Below are positions 33,138 to 41,345 of a stretch of DNA of 64,000 bases, one piece after another (positions within the stretch are counted from its first letter, which is position 1; each line of letters begins with the position of its first letter). The DNA is from Alistipes senegalensis JC50. GTDB lineage: Bacteria; Bacteroidota; Bacteroidia; Bacteroidales; Rikenellaceae. Both the position numbers and the translations under genes were made by a program. A model generated the notes under the pieces. The model did no database searches. It had not been told where the DNA came from and was given only the letters and a program-made list of their open reading frames with translations. The stretch is taken from positions 2,976,001-3,040,000 of the forward strand of contig NZ_CP102252.1 in the NCBI RefSeq assembly GCF_025145645.1, in the 5' to 3' direction.

Positions 33138-33540
33138 GATACTGAAGTTTTAGTTGTACTTGGCAAAAGTAAAGGGAAAGGCGCGTGAGGAGGTCTTAAC
33201 GTGTGCGGGAGAGGGGCGAAGTTTCTGTATATCCTATTAATTAATGCAGGCTCAAACAGCGAATCGGAATATGACGGTGTGTCTAACTGTACGCTGCTGC
33301 GTGATTGGCGGGATATGGGCTCAGGTATTTGCGACAGGCGAACTACTGTCCCCTCGCGCCCTTAATGCGTTGCATCGGGGCGGATTCTTACACGCCCTTG
33401 GTGTAAATTATGACGGCAGGAGAAAGGATTCCGTATCGAGAATGAGGGAAATAAATTCCGCAAGGCAGTATTTTGCCACAAAAACTGAGGAAATAATTTA
33501 ATTATTTGAGATTCAAGACTGAAAGAGAATAAAATTCAGT

Positions 33541-33561
33541 AACAGGTAGCTATTTAGTAGC
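33541..33561 (+). other. Left attachment repeat (attL)
   Basis: 21-base direct repeat, matched at 53600-53620 with one mismatch. The integrase remnant at 33137 lies to its left in the same orientation as the active integrase beside the right copy, as expected if two elements used the same site in tandem. Confidence 0.6.
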
Positions 33562-33774
33562 AGTGCACGTTTCGCTGCATTGCCTTGCTCTGCACTGATA
33601 ACGGGACAAAGATAGAAAATCAGACTGAAAAGTGGAAATGTATAGGGCTTTTTTAGGCTCTTGACTGATAAAAAACAGGAGATTGGAACGGGATTTTTGA
33701 ATCGGTGCAAAAAAGTGGTGATTTTGCTCCGATTTTTCGTCTTGCAAAATAACTGATAAATAATCTGTTGACAT

Positions 33775-33824
33775 TTGGTGCAAGGTGCACGTATCTATAT
33801 AGATATACGTGCACCTTGCACCAA
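33775..33824. repeat. Long inverted repeat with 20-bp arms
   Basis: Arms of 20 bases (TTGGTGCAAGGTGCACGTAT and its complement at 33805-33824) around a 10-base loop, with no T run after it. Too long and symmetrical for an ordinary terminator. It may be a cruciform, a recombinase or relaxase site, or an operator. It lies inside the left end of the integrative element. Confidence 0.6.
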
Positions 33825-34407
33825 CGTTTTATATGTGGTCAGAAAAAGGCTTTTCCTGTGCCGTACTATTGGGTTGTAAACAGGTTGAAATTAGTGTTTG
33901 CGCAATTCTATCTTGGTCGTTCTTCTGAAAATGCAATCGCACTGATGTTTTCCCTTTTGTATTTCGTTTGATGCCGCTCATTGTTTGGTGGTACTGGTAC
34001 TGTAGAAATTAGGATGCACATAAGCACAACATTCAAGTAAACTTGATGTTCTGCGATTCAGTAATTCAGCAAATTTTCATGGTGTTCTGTTACGGTATCT
34101 TTGCAATAGAAAAGAATTCTATTGATGGAGTATAAAATCCATCCTTAACAAAATCATCAAAGATGAATGGAAATTAATGGCTAAATATCAGCCTATATTC
34201 TTGCAATCAGGATCGTGATTTTACTTTCCTGATAGGAAACCGTTAATTTCCTTTAAATGACTTGCCACCTCCCAGTTGCATCATGACCGTAAAACTATGG
34301 AATGCGGCTATCGCCACATCAGTGCTGTTAAATGTTAAATATCCCAATTATCCAAAATCCTTTTCCTTCTTTACCATTATAATGTAGTAAACTAAAAACA
34401 AGGAATA

Positions 34408-35652
34408 ATGATGGACAGGAAAAAGAAAACGTTACTTTCTCCATTGTTGGATCGGACACTGGAAGCATTGAAAGGACAACGTAGCGTGCAAACGTTGGAG
34501 AACTACCACAGTAGTATAAATAAGGTAAAGGAATTTGTGGGGGATGGATGGGAACATCTGACGGTAGAAGACATCACAAGAGGTTGGACGGACAGATTCA
34601 CCACATGGCTGGAAAGCCGCCACGCCGACAAACCTCAGACCGTGGACTTTTACCTTCGCACGTTCCGTGCGTTGTACAGTCATTCACTTGCACTTTCAGA
34701 CAATAAAACGGACGGGAAACCTTTCGGCGGACATCATGGCGGGAGCAGCTTCCCCGCCAAACGTGCGCTCCGGAAAGAAGAGGTTCAGCGTCTGCTCTCT
34801 CCGGCCTTGCGGCAGACACTGCCGGAGAACCGGCGTGAGGCATTGGACGTATTGCTGTTCATCCTTTACGCCCGTGGAATGGTATTTAAGGATGTGTACA
34901 ACCTGACCCACCGTATGGTGACGGACCGGCACATCCGTTACCTGCGCAGCAAGACCGGCGTGCCCATCGACGTGGAGGTAGTGCCTGAACTGGAAGAAAT
35001 CATGAAACGGTATTATCGAGAAGATTCTCCTTTCGTTTTCCCTTTCCTACACAAGACAAGAAAAGGGTGTTGCGGGGAGGAACTCTCTGAGGAATCCGCC
35101 CTGCGGCGGATCAACCGTTCCATGCACGAGATTGGCAGGAAAACGGGACTCCCCGTGCCGCTCACCACCTACGTGCTGCGGCACACGTGGGCGACGTTGA
35201 TGTTGGAAGACTGCCAACCGGTTGAACTTATCAGTCAGTGCATGGGTCACACCTCAATACGTACCACGCAGATATACCTCTCGCGCATCAGCAGCCGTAA
35301 GGTGGACCTTGCCGTAAGTGGCATGTACGACCGGATGCTGCGGCAGCCCAAACATAAAAGAAAGGAAAGGGACATCCCGTCCGGACACCGCCGGAAAACC
35401 GAATCTCTTGCATCGCAACTTTTGGAAAACAGAAACACACAGCCGCATATATCCCAAACTTCCGAAAACAAAAAATGTCCCTTTCTTAGCAAGAAAGAGA
35501 CATCCGTTTCGTGTCACGTGAACACCGTAATATTTTTCGCTGCAAAGGTATATATTTCATACATTTGCAGCAAATTTTCTTCCGCTTTTTTCTCTGTTTC
35601 ACCCGATATTTCTTCCTGCCTTTCCACCCTCTATTCTTTCCATGCGATGTGA
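34408..35652 (+). CDS. Tyrosine recombinase of the promoter switch
   Basis: 414 residues: SAM-like core-binding domain (about 12-105) and catalytic domain with the box TTYVLRHTWATLMLEDCQPV, 'QCMGHTSIRTTQIYLSRI' (nucleophile Tyr). This is the Bacteroides invertase type in which the first box has Tyr or Ser where integrases have His. The C-terminal ~60 residues run through the left inverted repeat into the invertible segment. Inversion would replace them by a 23-residue tail ending NAFHIAWKE. Located immediately before the switch it presumably flips. Confidence 0.85.
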   Translation: MMDRKKKTLLSPLLDRTLEALKGQRSVQTLENYHSSINKVKEFVGDGWEHLTVEDITRGWTDRFTTWLESRHADKPQTVDFYLRTFRALYSHSLALSDNKTDGKPFGGHHGGSSFPAKRALRKEEVQRLLSPALRQTLPENRREALDVLLFILYARGMVFKDVYNLTHRMVTDRHIRYLRSKTGVPIDVEVVPELEEIMKRYYREDSPFVFPFLHKTRKGCCGEELSEESALRRINRSMHEIGRKTGLPVPLTTYVLRHTWATLMLEDCQPVELISQCMGHTSIRTTQIYLSRISSRKVDLAVSGMYDRMLRQPKHKRKERDIPSGHRRKTESLASQLLENRNTQPHISQTSENKKCPFLSKKETSVSCHVNTVIFFAAKVYISYICSKFSSAFFSVSPDISSCLSTLYSFHAM

Positions 35653-35732
35653 AACGCATTTTCAACAACCTGTATCACAGAATTATACAAATCAATTTCC
35701 CATAATGTCTCTTTCTTGCTAAGAAAGGGACA
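35476..35732. promoter_or_regulatory. Invertible promoter switch with 28-bp inverted repeats
   Basis: Perfect 28-base inverted repeats at 35476-35503 and 35705-35732 (core CTTTCTTAGCAAGAAAG, itself near-palindromic) enclose 201 bases. The segment lies between a tyrosine recombinase gene and the regulator/fimbrial genes and contains a consensus promoter. This is the standard form of a Bacteroidales phase-variable promoter. Confidence 0.9.
35542..35574 (-). promoter_or_regulatory. Consensus -33/-7 promoter inside the invertible segment, pointing left
   Basis: On the minus strand TTTGC (35574-35570), 19 bases, then TACCTTTGC (35550-35542), an almost ideal Bacteroidetes promoter. In this orientation it reads back into the recombinase gene and away from the fimbrial operon. 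Inversion would direct it toward 35922 onward. Confidence 0.8.
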
Positions 35733-35921
35733 CGTGCCAAGGGCCGCCAAGATGTATGGAAAAGCGAAAAAATAGACAGGAAAGCAAATCCTGTTTCTTT
35801 TTCCCATCCAAATACAGTGAACCGTTGTATTTGCCGTACTATTCGCAAATGTACGGCAAATAGGCAAGAAAACATAAGGAGACGATAAAATGAAACAAAT
35901 GACGAAGGAAAGGGGCGGGTC

Positions 35922-36404
35922 ATGCTGACGAACCCCACACGATACGGGTTGATCGCCTGCCGCTATCTCGCATGGGGATGGCACTACGGTGTATGGCTCA
36001 ACGCACCGGAGATAGCGGAGCGTTACCGCATCAACGTGCGTGCCCTCTCACCGGCGTTGCTGCGACTGGTACAGGCGGGTATCCTGCACTCACGTGTCGG
36101 AGGGCCGAAGCCGGGATATATGCTCTCACGCGACCCTGCCGAAATACCGATGCTGGAAGTGGTACGCGCACTGGAAGGAACCTTCCGCATGGACTGCTGC
36201 CGCACGGTACTCCCGAACGTCCAGTGCCAGTGCGAAGCGGATAACTGTCGGGTATGCGGAGTGTTCCGGGACATACTGGACGAGCTTCGGTCGCGGCTGT
36301 CGGGTGTTTCGCTCGAAGACCATGCCGCAACTGAAGAATTTCTACCAACTTACTGGGGGGGGGGTAAAATACTGCAAACCAATAAGATAGAATACTTGGT
36401 TTAA
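35922..36404 (+). CDS. Rrf2-family transcriptional regulator
   Basis: 160 residues. Winged HTH (TRYGLIACRYLAW, INVRALSPALLRLVQAGILH, GPKPGYMLSRDPAEIPMLEV) and the family's Cys cluster (CCRTVLPNVQCQC...NCRVC), which could bind an Fe-S cluster or act as a redox sensor. First gene after the switch, preceded by a purine-rich AAGGAAAGG site. A run of ten G residues near the 3' end makes its last residues variable in frame. Probably regulates the fimbrial operon that follows 51 bases on. Confidence 0.8.
   Translation: MLTNPTRYGLIACRYLAWGWHYGVWLNAPEIAERYRINVRALSPALLRLVQAGILHSRVGGPKPGYMLSRDPAEIPMLEVVRALEGTFRMDCCRTVLPNVQCQCEADNCRVCGVFRDILDELRSRLSGVSLEDHAATEEFLPTYWGGGKILQTNKIEYLV
36355..36364 (+). repeat. 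G10 homopolymer in the Rrf2 gene
   Basis: Ten consecutive G bases near the end of the regulator gene. One more base would end the protein at once (..YWGGG stop); one fewer would give ..GGVKYCKPIR. Such runs are typical slipped-strand sites, but only the C-terminal dozen residues change here. Confidence 0.7.
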
Positions 36405-36455
36405 AACGGGCGATAACGCATGAGAAACGAGAACTAAAATTTAAAAAGAAACGAT

Positions 36456-37787
36456 ATGAAAAAAAGATTCATTCCGTCCCTGTTGCTGGCGGCCTTGCTT
36501 GCCGGGAACGCCCAAGCGGAAATCGTGTCGGACAGCCTCCGCACCACGGTGTACTACCGCACCGCGAGCGCACGGCTGGAGCTGCCGTACATGGACAACG
36601 CCCGCCACCTGTCGGCGCTGGGGGACAGCATCCGCGCTTCGGGAGCCGACCCTGCGGCTGTGCTCAGGCGTATCCGTATCCAGTCGTCGGCTTCGCCCGA
36701 GGGGAACAACAAGTTTAATAAGGAGCTCGCCAGAAAACGCGGCGAGGAACTACGCGACTATCTGAAAGGGAACCTCTCGCTTCCCGACAGCATCTTCACG
36801 CTCCAGCCTCTTGGCGAGGCCTGGGACGAGCTGGCAGAGAAACTCGCCCGCACCGACGTTCCTTGGCGCGACAAGGCGCTGGCCATCATCCGCGACACGC
36901 CCGAATGGGTGGTTCGCGAGGGCAAGGTGGTCGATGGTCGTAAACGCCAGCTGATGAACCTTTCCGGCGGACGCGCGTGGCAATATATGATGGAGAACCT
37001 CTTCGATAGCTTACGCAGCGGTGCACTCGTGGTGTGCGAGATGGAACGCATCGAGCGCGTGAAGCCCAAACCCGAATCGGCACAGGCCGAATTGAAGCCG
37101 GCACCCGAACAGGCAGTCGACAATGTGATGAACCCCGATGACACGGTGGACACCGCCGGGAAGGAGCTTGAAACGACCGCCACGCTTTATAACAAGGAGG
37201 ACGAGACGATTCCGCAGGATAACACGAACGAAGAAATGGAAAAGAGACCTTTTTATATGGCGGTCAAAACGAACCTGCTCTATGATGCAGCCCTTGTTCC
37301 GAACGTGGGACTGGAGGTCTATCTCGGTGGTGGCTGGAGCGTCGGCGGCGACTGGATGTACGCATGGTGGAGCAAGGATTCAAAGCACCGCTATTGGCGC
37401 ATCTACGGCGGTGAGTTGGAAGTGCGCAAGTACTTCGGAAGTAAGGCGGCCGAGAAGCCTTTGCAAGGACATCATGTGGGCGTGTACGCGCAGGGGCTGA
37501 CCTACGACTTCGAAACGGGCGGCAAGGGCTACCTGAGCGATTTTAACTACGGTTTCGGATTGGAATACGGCTACTCGCTGCCCGTTGCCAAGAGGCTTAA
37601 TATCGACTTCAGTATCGGTGTCGGTTACAGCGGTGGCAAGTACAAAGTATATGAGCCGGAGGACGGTTGCTATGTATACAAGGAAACGAAGAGACGCCAC
37701 TGGTTCGGCCCGACGAAGGCGGAAATCTCGCTCGTCTGGTTGTTGGGTCGCGGCAACGAGAACAGCAAGAAAGGAGGTACGAAATGA
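36456..37787 (+). CDS. OmpA-like plus DUF3575 envelope protein, second fimbrial operon
   Basis: 443 residues; signal peptide MKKRFIPSLLLAALLAGNAQ, an N-terminal OmpA-like part (IRIQSSASPEGNNKFNKELA, about 30-190), an acidic linker (about 215-260), then DUF3575 (about 265-443: 'FYMAVKTNLLYDAALVPNVGLEVYLG', HWFGPTKAEISLVWLLGRGN). Same two domains as the 30396-31670 protein but in swapped order. Presumed scaffold or assembly factor of the fimbria. The stop overlaps the next ATG (ATGA) after an AAGGAGG site. Confidence 0.75.
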   Translation: MKKRFIPSLLLAALLAGNAQAEIVSDSLRTTVYYRTASARLELPYMDNARHLSALGDSIRASGADPAAVLRRIRIQSSASPEGNNKFNKELARKRGEELRDYLKGNLSLPDSIFTLQPLGEAWDELAEKLARTDVPWRDKALAIIRDTPEWVVREGKVVDGRKRQLMNLSGGRAWQYMMENLFDSLRSGALVVCEMERIERVKPKPESAQAELKPAPEQAVDNVMNPDDTVDTAGKELETTATLYNKEDETIPQDNTNEEMEKRPFYMAVKTNLLYDAALVPNVGLEVYLGGGWSVGGDWMYAWWSKDSKHRYWRIYGGELEVRKYFGSKAAEKPLQGHHVGVYAQGLTYDFETGGKGYLSDFNYGFGLEYGYSLPVAKRLNIDFSIGVGYSGGKYKVYEPEDGCYVYKETKRRHWFGPTKAEISLVWLLGRGNENSKKGGTK

Positions 37788-38764
37788 TACATATACGGAT
37801 ATACAAGGAACTGCACAAGGCAATCGCAGGATGTCTGGCGGTAATGCTGTTGCCCCTGCTCACGGCCTGTGAGCACAAGGATCTGTGTTACGACCATCCG
37901 CACTCGGCGAGCGTGGAGGTGGTGTTCGACTGGACGGAAGCTCCCGACGCCCACCCTGCCACGATGAGCCTTTACCTCTATCCGGAGGACGGTTCCGAGC
38001 CGATGCGTTACGAGTTCACCAAGCGTGAGGGCGGTACCATCGTCGTTCCGGAGGGTATGTACGATGCCCTTTGCGTAAACAGCGACAAGGAGACGCACCG
38101 CATAGTTGACAAGGAACGTATGGAGACATTTCAAGTGACAACGGGGAACACCCGTTCACTGCGTGGGACACTGGCCACGAGGTCGGAAACGGCACCGAAG
38201 GCACGCGGCGCGGAAGAGGAGCGCAGCGTGATGGAACCCGAGGCCCTCTGGAGCGACCATGCCGAGCGGTTGGACATCGGTCCTGCGAGCGGCGTGAAGC
38301 GGATCGTCCTGACCCCGAAGCCACGGGTGAACACTTGTACGGTGGAGGTCAGAAACGTGGAGAACCTGCGTCACGTGAGTGCACTCAGCGCATCCGTGAC
38401 GGGTATGGCGGGCGGCTGGCTGGCAGGAATCGACGAGTTGACAACCGAGAAAGTGACCATCCCGTTCGAGGTACACGCCAATGAGGAGAAGACGCAGTTG
38501 TCGGGCAACCTGACCTTCTTCGGCCATTGTCCGAAAGAAACCGGCACGCACAAGCTGATGATCTATGCGCTGATGTCGGACGGCAGCACCTATTATTTCG
38601 AGGCGGACGTGACCGACCAGTTGCATGATCCGGCACAGGACCCGACGCACATCGTCATCGTGGTCGACAAGCTGCCGCTTCCGAAACCTGTGTCTGGCGG
38701 CGGAGGCTTGCAGCCTACCGTAAAGGACTGGGAGGAAGTGCACATCAGCCTGCCGATGAGCTAA
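37784..38764 (+). CDS. DUF5119 fimbrial lipoprotein (anchor-like)
   Basis: 326 residues; signal peptide and lipobox LLTACEHKDLCYDHP, then VEVVFDWTEAPDAHPATMSL, YDALCVNSDKETHRI and a C-terminal HIVIVVDKLPLP strand. DUF5119 proteins take the FimB/Mfa2 place in fimbrial operons of this type and probably anchor or terminate the fimbria in the outer membrane. Overlaps the preceding gene by 4 bases with a strong Shine-Dalgarno (AAGGAGG), which fixes the start at 37784. Confidence 0.8.
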   Translation: MIHIRIYKELHKAIAGCLAVMLLPLLTACEHKDLCYDHPHSASVEVVFDWTEAPDAHPATMSLYLYPEDGSEPMRYEFTKREGGTIVVPEGMYDALCVNSDKETHRIVDKERMETFQVTTGNTRSLRGTLATRSETAPKARGAEEERSVMEPEALWSDHAERLDIGPASGVKRIVLTPKPRVNTCTVEVRNVENLRHVSALSASVTGMAGGWLAGIDELTTEKVTIPFEVHANEEKTQLSGNLTFFGHCPKETGTHKLMIYALMSDGSTYYFEADVTDQLHDPAQDPTHIVIVVDKLPLPKPVSGGGGLQPTVKDWEEVHISLPMS

Positions 38765-38804
38765 GCAGAGAACAAGTGGAACAGAAAAGTAAAAATACAA
38801 GTAT

Positions 38805-39983
38805 ATGAACAAATCGATTTATATATGTGCGGCTGCCGCGATGATGCTGGCTTCATGCTCCAACGACGAGGTCGTGGAACAGGCGCAGGAGAATGCCATC
38901 AGCTTCCGCAGCATGATGGGTGCGAATACCCGTGGCGTGGTGGCTGACGTTAGTAATTTGAATACCCTCTGCGTGACGGCCTATCAAGGAACAAATCTGC
39001 ACTTTGACAATGTCATATTCCAAAAGGACGGTACGGGCTTCTTCAACTCTGCCAAGCCCTATTATTGGCCGGAAACCGGCGAATTGACTTTCACCGTACT
39101 TTCAGGCAACTGGAGCGGTACCCGTGATTTCACCGGCTCTACAGAGCAATGGATGAGAAATGTCACCATCAACGATGATATTGTCAAGCAGGAAGACATG
39201 ACCTATGTCAGCAATGTGGCAGGCACGAAAGCCGCCAACGGAAAAGTGGGCGTACCGCTGGAGATGAAGCACGCGCTTGTACAAGTTCAGCTCAATGCAA
39301 AGAATACCAATCCCAACTATGTGTACAAGGTGAAAGGATTCCGTCTCAACAATGTAGTAAGTAATGGCGACTTTGACTTCAAGAATGAACAATGGAATAC
39401 TAATGGCAATGGCAACATAAAGCATAAGACACTTGAAGTTACCTACGACACTCCCATAGACTTGGCGGCGGATGCCAAATCTATCATGGGCACGGCTGGC
39501 AACGCCATGGTGATACCGTGTACTTCGTCGCAGTGGATCGTAGGCGGGGGCTCTTTTGAAGTTCCGCTTTCTGCCGATGCTCAACCACAGGCCAGTACAA
39601 TAGAGGGAGCATTCTTCTCGGTCTTGGTAAATATCCAGATGAAGTTGGGAGCGACTGTTTATCCCGACAAGGTTGGAGGCTATGCGTGGGTTGCCATACC
39701 GGTGAACTATCAATGGGCACAGCAACATGGCAAGAAGTTTACCTATACGCTCGACTTCAGCAACGGTGCCGGACGTGTTGACCCTGTAGATCCGGGCACG
39801 GACTGGGATGCAAGCAAAGACCCTGCCAAGACGCAACCCGTCTTGGGCGGCCTGATACGCTTCGGCGTGACGGTCAGCGAGTGGGGCACCGACGACAAGG
39901 ACGTGGACCTGAAAGACCCTGAAAAGTTCGATGTCACGGTGGACGGTTGGACGGACGACAAGAAGGACGCTCCCCTGAAATGA
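38805..39983 (+). CDS. Fimbrillin family lipoprotein A
   Basis: 392 residues. Signal MNKSIYICAAAAMMLASCSN with lipobox, then the Mfa-like fimbrillin pattern ISFRSMMGANTRGVVADVSN, PYYWPETGELTFTVLSGNW, and LDFSNGAGRVDPVDPG before a C-terminal strand. The Arg in NTRG is the usual protease site. First of three paralogues of ~370-390 residues; probably a structural subunit. Confidence 0.85.
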   Translation: MNKSIYICAAAAMMLASCSNDEVVEQAQENAISFRSMMGANTRGVVADVSNLNTLCVTAYQGTNLHFDNVIFQKDGTGFFNSAKPYYWPETGELTFTVLSGNWSGTRDFTGSTEQWMRNVTINDDIVKQEDMTYVSNVAGTKAANGKVGVPLEMKHALVQVQLNAKNTNPNYVYKVKGFRLNNVVSNGDFDFKNEQWNTNGNGNIKHKTLEVTYDTPIDLAADAKSIMGTAGNAMVIPCTSSQWIVGGGSFEVPLSADAQPQASTIEGAFFSVLVNIQMKLGATVYPDKVGGYAWVAIPVNYQWAQQHGKKFTYTLDFSNGAGRVDPVDPGTDWDASKDPAKTQPVLGGLIRFGVTVSEWGTDDKDVDLKDPEKFDVTVDGWTDDKKDAPLK

Positions 39984-40018
39984 ATCTGAAAAGTTATACA
40001 AAAGGTTATCAATCAATT

Positions 40019-40070
40019 ATTTTTTTAATTATTCATTTTTTTAATTATTCATTTTTTTAATTTTTCAATT
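40019..40070. repeat. AT-rich 16-base tandem repeats before fimbrillin B
   Basis: ATTCATTTTTTTAATT occurs twice in tandem, with partial copies on both sides, directly upstream of the ATG at 40071. Such repeats can change copy number and thus the leader of the next gene. Confidence 0.6.
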
Positions 40071-41189
40071 ATGAACAAAATGATTTATTTATGCGCAGCG
40101 GCCGCATTGGCGCTGGCATCATGCTCGAACGACGAGACTGTGGAAATGGCACAGCAGAAAGGCATCAGTTTCCGTGCCGTAACAGGACTGAATACACGTG
40201 CTTCCGAAGTGACAACGGACAATCTGAGTGCCATCAAGGTTACAGCCTTTTGGAATGAGAACAAGAACAAGTACGACGGTTTTGATACTGAAGTTGATTA
40301 TGTAAAGGAGGGCGGTGTATTTAATTCAGCCGATTCAAAATTCTGGCCGCAAGATGCAAACGAAGTATTGAGCTTCACCGCCTTCTCTACCAACTGGACG
40401 GGAACGAAAACCATCACGGACAAGGATAACATCAACGTGGGTGGTGTAGCGATTAACGCCGATGTGGACAAGCAGGCCGACATGGTATACGTTACAGGCA
40501 TGACCGGAACCAAGGCTGCCAACGAAACTGCCGGTGTCGCATTGGAATTGGAACACGCCCTTTCCCAGATCCAAATCTCTGCAAAGAGTGACAATACGGT
40601 CTACACATACCAAGTGAAAGGTATCCGTATTTCAAACGTTGACGGAGAGGCCGACTTCAATGTCGTAAATGGTACGTGGAGCAACAACGCTACAAACGAC
40701 CAGATTTACACTGTGGAGTATACTATTCCGGTAACTTTGAATGGTACTGCCCAAAGCATCATGGAACAAAAGCAGGATAATGGCGTTAACTACAGTGACA
40801 ATGCCATGCTGATCCCGCAGGAAGCTACCACGGCTTGGGATGTTGAAAACGACAAGCAAAATGCCAACAAGGGTACATACATCTCCGTACTGTTGAGAAT
40901 CACTAAGACGGCTGATAACAGTAACGTTTTCCCTGCTGAAGGTGCTGACACTTACGGTTGGGCTGCCGTTCCCGCTTCATTCACTTGGAAGAAGGGCAAC
41001 AAGTATGTCTATACTTTGGACTTCACCAACGGTGCGGGACGTGTTGACCCTGTAACTCCGGGACCGGATGTTAAGCCGCAACCGGACGGAAAAGACCCGG
41101 ACAAGGGAGACAAGATCTTGGGTGACCCGATCAAGTTCACCGTTACTGTTACTCCTTGGAATCCCCAAGAGAACAACATCGACATGTAA
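40071..41189 (+). CDS. Fimbrillin family lipoprotein B
   Basis: 372 residues. Signal MNKMIYLCAAAALALASCSN, then ISFRAVTGLNTRASEVTTDN, KFWPQDANEVLSFTAFSTNW, LEHALSQIQISAKSDNTVYT, and LDFTNGAGRVDPVTPG. Close paralogue of fimbrillin A, and the most AT-rich of the three. Expression may be tuned by the tandem repeats in its leader. Likely another shaft or alternative subunit. Confidence 0.85.
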   Translation: MNKMIYLCAAAALALASCSNDETVEMAQQKGISFRAVTGLNTRASEVTTDNLSAIKVTAFWNENKNKYDGFDTEVDYVKEGGVFNSADSKFWPQDANEVLSFTAFSTNWTGTKTITDKDNINVGGVAINADVDKQADMVYVTGMTGTKAANETAGVALELEHALSQIQISAKSDNTVYTYQVKGIRISNVDGEADFNVVNGTWSNNATNDQIYTVEYTIPVTLNGTAQSIMEQKQDNGVNYSDNAMLIPQEATTAWDVENDKQNANKGTYISVLLRITKTADNSNVFPAEGADTYGWAAVPASFTWKKGNKYVYTLDFTNGAGRVDPVTPGPDVKPQPDGKDPDKGDKILGDPIKFTVTVTPWNPQENNIDM

Positions 41190-41345
41190 TCCGACATTCG
41201 TATAATCAAAAATCAATAACCAAACCGCACTTCCGCCCGGTGGCTGTCCGCACACTCAGCCAAGGCAGGAAGTGCGCCCTTAGGCCGGACGGGGTTGAAT
41301 GTCCCTTTCCGGTCACACGAAAAGACAAGCTAAAAAAGAAGAACT

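Larger units (their letters stand above)
33138..34407. other. Gene-poor left end of the integrative element
   Basis: About 1.27 kb without a convincing gene. It contains a TACTTTTG -7-like element upstream of the truncated integrase (near 33160-33170, minus strand), the left att repeat (33541-33561), a 20-bp-arm inverted repeat (33775-33824), and TATCTTTGC (34096-34104) about 300 bases before the tyrosine recombinase. Short AT-rich frames here are not protein-like. Confidence 0.5.

Noticed and set aside
33513..33971. Short frames in the AT-rich region around the attL repeat and palindrome
   Set aside because: Composition is not protein-like and they run across repeats; no ribosome sites of note.
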